The translations under genes were made by a program, and so were the position numbers. From Xanthobacteraceae bacterium (lineage in GTDB: Bacteria; Pseudomonadota; Alphaproteobacteria; Rhizobiales; Xanthobacteraceae), in assembly GCA_028282095.1 (NCBI GenBank), contig JANQIP010000241.1, positions 1-56,918 of the forward strand: DNA of 56,918 nt, written 5' to 3'. The stretch's first letter is position 1; each line of letters starts with the position of its first letter. The notes below the pieces were generated by a model. The model saw only the letters and a list, made by a program, of their open reading frames with translations. It did no database searches and was not told the origin of the DNA. Below are positions 51,106 through 56,918 of the stretch, piece after piece.

Positions 51106-51921
51106 ATGATTGATCCGAAGGGGCGGAGACTCTTGCGGGGCCCGTCGTCCGCGCAGGAGACATCGCCGATTCCGCCCGCCGCCGTCCGGCCATCGGTGTT
51201 GGCGCGCACCAAAGCCGGGTTGCCGGTCGACAGTGCCAAGGCGCCCGTCATCCCCATTCCGTCCTATCTCTCGGAACATTATTGGTGGGCCTATATTCAC
51301 CCGCGCGCCATCCGTTTCTTTGATCGTCCGCGCATCATCGATTTCATCCTGTGGGGAAATTACACCAGGCTGCGCACCGCCGCGCTCGCCGAAATGGGCG
51401 ATTCGTTGCCCGGCAACAGCCTGCAGGTCGCCTGCGCGTATGGCGATCTTACCCCGCAATTGTGCCGGCGCGTTGCCGCCGGCGGCGGCCGTCTTGATGT
51501 TATCGACATCGTGCCGATCCAGCTTCGAAATGTCCGCCGCAAGCTGCCGTCGGACGCTCCGGTGCGGCTCCTCAACATGGATTCCGCCGACCTCGACCTG
51601 CCCGATGCCGCCTATGATCGGGCCATCGTATATCTTCTGTTCCACGAGCAGCCTGAGGACCATCGCCGCCGCACCCTCGCCGAGATCTTCCGCGTGGTGA
51701 AGCCGGGCGGCAAGGTCGTGATTGTCGATTATGCCAAGCCGCGCTGGTGGAATCCGTGGCGCTATTGGTTCAGGCCGGTGCTTGCCACGCTCGAGCCGTT
51801 CGCGCTCGACCTTTGGGCCAACGCGCTGACGACCTGGATGCCGGCGCCATGGTCCGACCAGCAATGGCCTCGAGAGTCCTATTTCGGCGGGCTGTACCAG
51901 AAGATCGTCGTGACGCGCTGA
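51106..51921 (+). CDS. RquA-like protein, second tandem paralogue
   Basis: The 271-residue product aligns along its whole core with the preceding gene: YWWAYIHPRAI, VACAYGDLT, LLFHEQPEDH, VDYAKPRWWNP, EPFALDLW and YFGGLYQKIV. By eye, more than half of the aligned residues are identical, but it has a longer, Pro/Ala-rich N-terminus and many changes in the middle, so the duplication is not recent. The ATG at 51106 has GGGGGA nine bases upstream. It may be a second isoform with a different quinone, or the true RquA with the first copy altered; the sequence does not settle which. Confidence 0.72.
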   Translation: MIDPKGRRLLRGPSSAQETSPIPPAAVRPSVLARTKAGLPVDSAKAPVIPIPSYLSEHYWWAYIHPRAIRFFDRPRIIDFILWGNYTRLRTAALAEMGDSLPGNSLQVACAYGDLTPQLCRRVAAGGGRLDVIDIVPIQLRNVRRKLPSDAPVRLLNMDSADLDLPDAAYDRAIVYLLFHEQPEDHRRRTLAEIFRVVKPGGKVVIVDYAKPRWWNPWRYWFRPVLATLEPFALDLWANALTTWMPAPWSDQQWPRESYFGGLYQKIVVTR

Positions 51922-51967
51922 GCCGCCCGGCCGCCGGCACGTCTGCGGTACCTGCCGACCTGGCGTG

Positions 51968-52064
51968 CGATCCATTCAGATTGAATCGATCGGCACTCTA
52001 TTTCTCTTTGTTTTGCCGCATGATCTTGTCCGAAAAGTCTGCAACTTTTCGGGATCATGCTCTA
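51968..52064 (-). repeat. GCGATCC-type palindrome plus inverted family A unit
   Basis: A palindrome around CCATTCAGATTGAATCG (51968-51995) and one inverted family A unit (52018-52064) occupy part of the 303-base gap 51922-52224 after the rquA pair. I see no gene in the remainder. Confidence 0.75.
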
Positions 52065-52224
52065 GCCCGCAAATGACCCGCATCAAACGAATGTGAGCGC
52101 GGGGGACCCCGCCACAAAGTCGGCCGAGATGTCTGCCAGAAAGTTGAATGACTGAAGAGACGCACTTAGATAGTCTCACATTGAAGTTTCCCGACATCGA
52201 GCCCTGTTACCGACGAGGACGAAC

Positions 52225-52860
52225 GTGTCGATCAACCGTCGCGAAGCCGTCTATGGTGCCGCCTCGCTCGCACTGGCGCCCCTTCTGTGGCCTGCCGCAG
52301 CACGGGCCGAAGTCGTCGACCTTGTTGAACTGATGAAGCCGAGCCCCCTCGGCGACATCCCGATGGGGGCGGCCGATGCGCCGGTGACCATCGTCGAATA
52401 CTCGTCGATGACGTGCAATCACTGCGCGGGATACAAGTTGAAGACCTTCCCGAAGATCAAGGAGCGCTATATCGACACCGGGAAGGTGCGTTACATTCTG
52501 CGCGAATTCCCGCTCGATCCGCTCGCAGCCGGCGCATCCATGCTCACGCGCTGCGCCGGCAACGACAAGTACTACCCGATGATCGTATCGCTGTACGAGC
52601 AATACGACAAATGGGTTGTACAAAAGCCGCTGCCGGCTCTGTTCGCCATCGCCAAGCAGGCCGGCTTCACGCAGGAGAGTTTCGACAAGTGCCTGTCGAA
52701 TCAGGAGCTGCTGAACGGGCTCGAAGAGGTCCGCAAACGCGGCGCGGAGAAGTTCAACGTGCGCTCGACCCCGACATTCTTCATCAACGGCGAACGTCTT
52801 GTCGGCGCCCAACCGCTCGCCGAATTCGAGCAGCGGATCGAGAAATATCTTAAGGCGTAA
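52225..52860 (+). CDS. DsbA family thiol-disulfide oxidoreductase
   Basis: A 211-residue exported thioredoxin-fold protein. The signal region has twin arginines (INRREAVYGAASLALAPLLW), so export by Tat or Sec is possible. The active site is Cys64-Asn-His-Cys67 (MTCNHC) and the cis-proline loop is RSTPTFFING. It likely oxidises or isomerises disulfides in the periplasm; a DsbB partner is not in the window. The start is GTG at 52225. A DsbA-like gene directly before smc is a familiar arrangement in rhizobial genomes, though the usual DUF721 (DciA-like) gene before it is missing here. Confidence 0.9.
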   Translation: MSINRREAVYGAASLALAPLLWPAAARAEVVDLVELMKPSPLGDIPMGAADAPVTIVEYSSMTCNHCAGYKLKTFPKIKERYIDTGKVRYILREFPLDPLAAGASMLTRCAGNDKYYPMIVSLYEQYDKWVVQKPLPALFAIAKQAGFTQESFDKCLSNQELLNGLEEVRKRGAEKFNVRSTPTFFINGERLVGAQPLAEFEQRIEKYLKA

Positions 52861-53110
52861 CAAGGCCTTAGGCGCTGTGCCCGGCGCTGCCGCCGCCGCC
52901 GCATCGACGTTGACAGGCAGGCAGCGAGGCGGCGTCGTCCACAAGAAGCCCGCGCGCCTGTTGCGTTCGATTCCCCGGTTGATTCATTGTCCGCGCGATG
53001 CGGCAGACAGCGAACCAAATTGACCCCTACCACGCACCGGCTCGTCCCGCGCCGGCGCACGCTATGCGCGTGGAACGCTCCGCGTGCCGCTCGCGTCGGG
53101 ACAGTATGCC

Positions 53111-56100
53111 ATGAAGCTCACCCGGCTGCGCCTGATCGGGTTTAAATCCTTCGTCGAGCCGACCGATTTCCTGATCGAGCCGGGTCTCACCGGGGTGGTC
53201 GGCCCCAATGGCTGCGGCAAGTCCAATCTCGTCGAAGCGCTGCGCTGGGTCATGGGCGAAGCCTCGTACAAAGCGATGCGCGCCGCCGACATGAACGACG
53301 TGATCTTCTCGGGCAATCAAGGTCGACCGGCGCGCAACAGCGCCGAGGTCGCAATCCTCGTCGACAATCACGATCGCACCGCGCCCGCCCATTTCAATGG
53401 CGAGGACACGCTCGACGTCTCGCGCCGGATCGCCCGCGACGAGGGCTCCGTCTACCGCGTGAACGGGCGCGAGGTGCGCGCCCGCGACGTGCAGCTTCTA
53501 TTCGCCGACGCATCGACCGGCGCGCGCTCGCCCGCTCTCGTGCATCAAGGCCGCATCGGCGAAATCGTGCAGGCCAAGCCCGAGCAGCGCCGGCGGGTGC
53601 TGGAGGAGGCGGCGGGCATATCCGGACTGCATGCGCGCCGTCACGAAGCGGAGCTTCGCCTGCGCGGCGCCGAGCAGAACCTGCTGCGCTTGGAAGACGT
53701 CATCGGCCAGCTTGCCCAGCAGATCGATTCGCTCAAGCGCCAGGCGCGCCAGGCGGTGCGCTATCGCTCGCTCTCACAGAAAGTGCGCGAGGCGGAAGCG
53801 ACCCTGTTCCACGTGCGACTGCGCCGCGCGACCGACGAAGAGGTGGAGGCCGAGCGTGCAAAGGAGGCGAGCGTTCGTGAGCTTGCCGAGCGCACCGGCG
53901 ATCAGGCCGAGGCGGCAAAACGGCAGGCGCTCGCCGCGGCGGCGCTACCGGACTTGCGGGAGGCGGAGGCGAAGGCGGCGGCCTCGTTGCAGCGGCTGGT
54001 CGTTGCGCGTGAAACACTCGAACGCGAGGAGTCGCGGGCCAGAGAGCGCATGGCCGAGCTCGACCGGCGCATCGCGCAGATCGGTGAGGATCGCGACCGC
54101 GAAGCGCAGCTCATAGCCGATGCGGAGGTATCGCTCGCCCGCCTCGATGCGGAACGCGACATGCTCGCCCGCGAGGCGGCAACGGCCGGCGAGCGCCGCG
54201 CTGACATCGATGCACGCGTCACGGCCGCCGATTCGGCGCTCGCCGCAACGGAACGTGACCTCAGCGAACGGACTGCGGCCGTTGCCGAGGTCACCGCGCA
54301 GCGCGGCCAGCTCGAAACGGCGATCCGCAGCCACCAGGATCGGCATCGCCGCGTCGAGACCGAGCTTGCGGGCGTCACCGCGGAACTCGCCGAACTGATG
54401 GCGGGTGCAGCCGAGGCCGTCGATCTTCCTGCCCTCGCCGCCGCTGCCGAACAGGCGCAGGCCGCCCTCGCGGAAGCGGAGGCGGCGGCCTTGCGGGCGG
54501 AGGCAGCGCTCTCGGCCGCGCGCCAGGCCTACGACGTCACGCGCAAGCCGCTCGCTGACGCGGAGCGCCGCGTCAATCGCCTGGAGACCGAGGCAAAAAC
54601 GCTCGCCAAGCTGCTTCGCGTCGATGCCAAGCAGCTCTGGCCGCCGGTTATCGATCTATTGACGGTGGAGAAGGGCTACGAGACCGCGCTCGGGGCGGCG
54701 CTCGGCGATGATCTCAATGCGCCGGTCGAGCCGACCGCGCCGATGCGATGGAGCCTCGCAACGGGCGAGTCCGACGATCCCCCGCTGCCGGAGGGCGTTG
54801 TCCCGCTCGCACAATATGTGGTCGCGGCACCGCAGGAATTGCGGCGCCGGCTCGCCCAGATCGGTGTGGTCGCGCGCGCGAGCGGCGCCGAGCTGGCGCA
54901 AGGATTGAAGCCCGGTCAGCGGCTCGTCTCGCTCGAAGGCGATCTTTGGCGCTGGGATGGATTTGCCGCGGACGCCCATGCCCCGACCGGGGCAGCGCGG
55001 CGGCTCGCCGAGGCCAACCGGCTTGCCGATATCGAGGCCGAGCTTGAAACCGCGCGGGTGGAGGCAGACGCAAAGCGCGAGGCGGCGCAGGCGGCGGAGG
55101 CCGAAGTGACGGCCGTTGCCGCGGACGAGACGACGGCGCGAGACCGCTGGCGCGCGTTGCAGCGTGAGGCCGCCGCCGCCCGCGACTGCCACGCCGCGGC
55201 CGAGCGCGAGGTCAACCGTAAGACGGCGCGCCGCTCCGCTCTCGAAGAGGCGCAGACACGCCTTGTCTCCGCGCGGGACGAAGCGAGCACGGCCGTTGCG
55301 GCCGCGACTGCCGCGCTCGCGAGCCAGGAGCCGACCGACCAATTGGAAGCCGAACTCGCCGAGGTTCGGGCGAAGGCCGCAAAGGAACGGGGTGAACTCG
55401 CCGAGATCCGCGCCGAGGGCCAGGCGCTCGCGCGCGAAATCGAACTCGCACAGCGGCGGGGCACGGCACTCGAAACTGAAATGGAGGCCTGGCGCACGCG
55501 CAAGGACAGCGCCGCCGGCCAGATCGCAACGCTCGATACGCGCCTTGGTGAAACGAGGCAGGAACGCGACGCCCTCGCCGATGCGCCGGACCGGTTTGCG
55601 GAGAAACGGCGGGCGCTGATCGACGAGATCGAGAGCGCCGAAGCGGCGCGGCGCGTTGCCGCCGATGCGCTTGCCCAGGGCGAAACCGAACTCGCCGAGG
55701 CCGACCGGGCGGCCCGTGCCGCGCTCGAAGCGATGAGCCTTGCCCGCGCCGAGGGGGCGCGCGCCGAAGAGCGCCATGAAGGCGCCAAGCGCCGGCTGAC
55801 CGAGGTTGCGCGAGAAATCGCCGACATGCTGGAGGTGGAGCCGGCCGAATTGCCGGCGCTCGCCGGCCTTGCGCCCGATGCCGCATTGCCGGACCTTGCC
55901 GAGGTCGAATCGCGGCTCGAGCGGATGCGGCGCGAGCGCGAGCGGCTCGGCGCCGTCAATCTGCGGGCGGACGAGGAGCTGCGCGAGGTCGAGGCCCAGC
56001 ACACGACGCTCACCGGCGAACGCGAGGACCTCGTCGCCGCGATCAAGCGGCTGCGCCAGGGCATCCAGAACCTCAATCGCGAGGCGCGCGAACGGCTGCT

Positions 56101-56572
56101 CGCCTCGTTCAGCGTCGTGAACACGCATTTCCAACGGTTGTTCACCGAACTATTCGGCGGCGGTGAAGCCGAGCTGCGCCTGATCGAAAGCGATGATCCG
56201 CTCGAAGCCGGCCTCGACATTCTGGCAAAACCGCCGGGCAAGAAGGCGGTGACGCTGTCGCTGCTCTCGGGTGGCGAACAGGCGCTCACCGCGCTCGCGC
56301 TGATCTTCGCCGTCTTTCTCACCAATCCGGCGCCGATCTGCATTCTCGACGAGGTCGACGCCCCGCTCGACGATCATAATGTCGATCGCTTTTGCGACCT
56401 GCTCGACGAGATGGCCCGCTCGACCGACACGCGTTTCGTCATCATCACGCATAATCCGATCACCATGGCGCGGATGAACCGGTTATTCGGCGTGACCATG
56501 GCCGAGCGCGGCATATCGCAGCTCGTATCGGTCGATCTCGAGGGCGCGACGAAATTCAAAGAGGCGGTGTGA
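53111..56572 (+). CDS. smc: Chromosome segregation ATPase SMC
   Basis: The complete 1153-residue SMC protein, which with ScpA and ScpB organises and segregates the chromosome. The N-terminal head has Walker A at residues 31-38 (GPNGCGKS). A long coiled coil runs to a hinge at about 510-650 and back. The C-terminal head has the ABC signature LSGGEQALTALAL near residue 1050 and Walker B CILDEVDAPLDDHN near 1077, ending with the D-loop and ITHNPITMARM switch region. I chose ATG at 53111 (MKLTRLRLIGFKSF), the family N-terminus, over GTG at 53084. Intact, with no frameshift. Confidence 0.95.
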   Translation: MKLTRLRLIGFKSFVEPTDFLIEPGLTGVVGPNGCGKSNLVEALRWVMGEASYKAMRAADMNDVIFSGNQGRPARNSAEVAILVDNHDRTAPAHFNGEDTLDVSRRIARDEGSVYRVNGREVRARDVQLLFADASTGARSPALVHQGRIGEIVQAKPEQRRRVLEEAAGISGLHARRHEAELRLRGAEQNLLRLEDVIGQLAQQIDSLKRQARQAVRYRSLSQKVREAEATLFHVRLRRATDEEVEAERAKEASVRELAERTGDQAEAAKRQALAAAALPDLREAEAKAAASLQRLVVARETLEREESRARERMAELDRRIAQIGEDRDREAQLIADAEVSLARLDAERDMLAREAATAGERRADIDARVTAADSALAATERDLSERTAAVAEVTAQRGQLETAIRSHQDRHRRVETELAGVTAELAELMAGAAEAVDLPALAAAAEQAQAALAEAEAAALRAEAALSAARQAYDVTRKPLADAERRVNRLETEAKTLAKLLRVDAKQLWPPVIDLLTVEKGYETALGAALGDDLNAPVEPTAPMRWSLATGESDDPPLPEGVVPLAQYVVAAPQELRRRLAQIGVVARASGAELAQGLKPGQRLVSLEGDLWRWDGFAADAHAPTGAARRLAEANRLADIEAELETARVEADAKREAAQAAEAEVTAVAADETTARDRWRALQREAAAARDCHAAAEREVNRKTARRSALEEAQTRLVSARDEASTAVAAATAALASQEPTDQLEAELAEVRAKAAKERGELAEIRAEGQALAREIELAQRRGTALETEMEAWRTRKDSAAGQIATLDTRLGETRQERDALADAPDRFAEKRRALIDEIESAEAARRVAADALAQGETELAEADRAARAALEAMSLARAEGARAEERHEGAKRRLTEVAREIADMLEVEPAELPALAGLAPDAALPDLAEVESRLERMRRERERLGAVNLRADEELREVEAQHTTLTGEREDLVAAIKRLRQGIQNLNREARERLLASFSVVNTHFQRLFTELFGGGEAELRLIESDDPLEAGLDILAKPPGKKAVTLSLLSGGEQALTALALIFAVFLTNPAPICILDEVDAPLDDHNVDRFCDLLDEMARSTDTRFVIITHNPITMARMNRLFGVTMAERGISQLVSVDLEGATKFKEAV

Positions 56573-56602
56573 ACCCGCACGCGCCCGGGCCAGCTTTTCG
56601 GG

Positions 56603-56918
56603 ATCAGGCTCTTGCTTTCGCCTTTGCGAGAGAGGGCGGAAAAGTTGGTCGCCTGAGCGAAAAACCTCAAGAGATGCCGACCGTGTAGGGTGGGCAAAGG
56701 CGCGCAAAGCGCGCCGTGCCCACGCAATCAAGGCCGCGGGATAGAATTGGTGGGCATGCTTTGCATGCCCACCCTACGATCTTTTCCGAATCAGGCTCTT
56801 GCTTTCGCCTTTGCGAGAGAATGGGCGGAAAAGTTGGTCGCCTGAGCGAAAAACCTCAAGAGATGCCGACCGTGTAGGGTGGGCAAAGGCGCGCAAAGCG
56901 CGCCGTGCCCACGCAATC
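56603..56918. repeat. Tandem ~187-bp repeat with inverted family B elements
   Basis: A unit starting ATCAGGCTCTTGCTTTCGCC at 56603 recurs at 56789 and continues to the window edge. Each unit contains an inverted family B element (56685-56776; 56874 to beyond the end) and the sequence GCCTGAGCGAAAAACCTC. The duplicated block therefore includes family B plus about 90 bp of flank. No gene is seen after smc. Confidence 0.85.

Overview
The window comes from a GC-rich alphaproteobacterium, most likely of the order Hyphomicrobiales. The evidence is a ChpT phosphotransferase, DUF1150 and DUF1134 proteins, a CheA with a fused receiver domain, a Liv-type transporter beside CoA-linked catabolic genes, a DsbA-smc pair, and very dense intergenic palindromic repeats of the kind seen in Bradyrhizobium, Rhodopseudomonas, Rhodoplanes and Pseudolabrys relatives. 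Two RquA-like genes suggest rhodoquinone synthesis, which would fit a Rhodoplanes-like bacterium. The placement is inference. No rRNA, tRNA, CRISPR array or transposase gene was seen.

Layout. 0.5-9.3 kb is a stress and nucleotide region: Hsp20, a divergent PRPP synthetase paralogue, nicotinamidase, an orphan phosphoribosyltransferase, an anchored coiled-coil protein, DUF1134 and YHS-domain exported proteins, a CysQ-type phosphatase and ChpT. 10.2-15.9 kb is a compact chemosensory operon, cheA-cheW-cheY-cheB-cheR, with no receptor gene. 16.0-34.7 kb is almost entirely on the minus strand and looks like one catabolic unit. In transcription order it holds a GntR/FCD regulator, thiolase, acyl-CoA synthetase, HyuA/HyuB, a three-subunit molybdenum hydroxylase, a family III CoA transferase, a complete Liv ABC importer with a LivM-LivG fusion, and an AEC permease. 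An EthD-like gene is divergent from the regulator across a GTATAC-type palindrome. 35.5-38.7 kb encodes an acyl-CoA dehydrogenase and a two-subunit cobalamin acyl-CoA mutase.

39.0-45.9 kb holds an orphan amino-acid binding protein, an L,D-transpeptidase, a second Hsp20 with a recognisable heat-shock promoter, DUF1150, PtsN, a bifunctional beta-oxidation protein and a CBS-BON protein. 46.9-50.1 kb is a tungstate/molybdate ABC transporter (tupBCA) with a divergent DNA-binding/ligand-binding regulator; it could supply metal to the molybdenum hydroxylase. 50.3-51.9 kb carries two tandem RquA-like genes. The window closes with a DsbA-like oxidoreductase and full-length smc.

Intergenic space is filled with at least three repeat families. 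Family A is a palindromic unit of about 60 bp, often in tandem arrays whose period differs from array to array (63, 61, 59 or 58 bp). Family B is a 93-bp element with GTAGGGTGGG termini. The third is a modular double-hairpin element bounded by CTAG, one copy of which is inserted inside another at a CTAG site. The most interesting points are this nested CTAG element, the tandem rquA pair, the co-occurrence of a molybdenum hydroxylase with HyuA/HyuB in one transported-substrate operon, and the stand-alone mutase operon.
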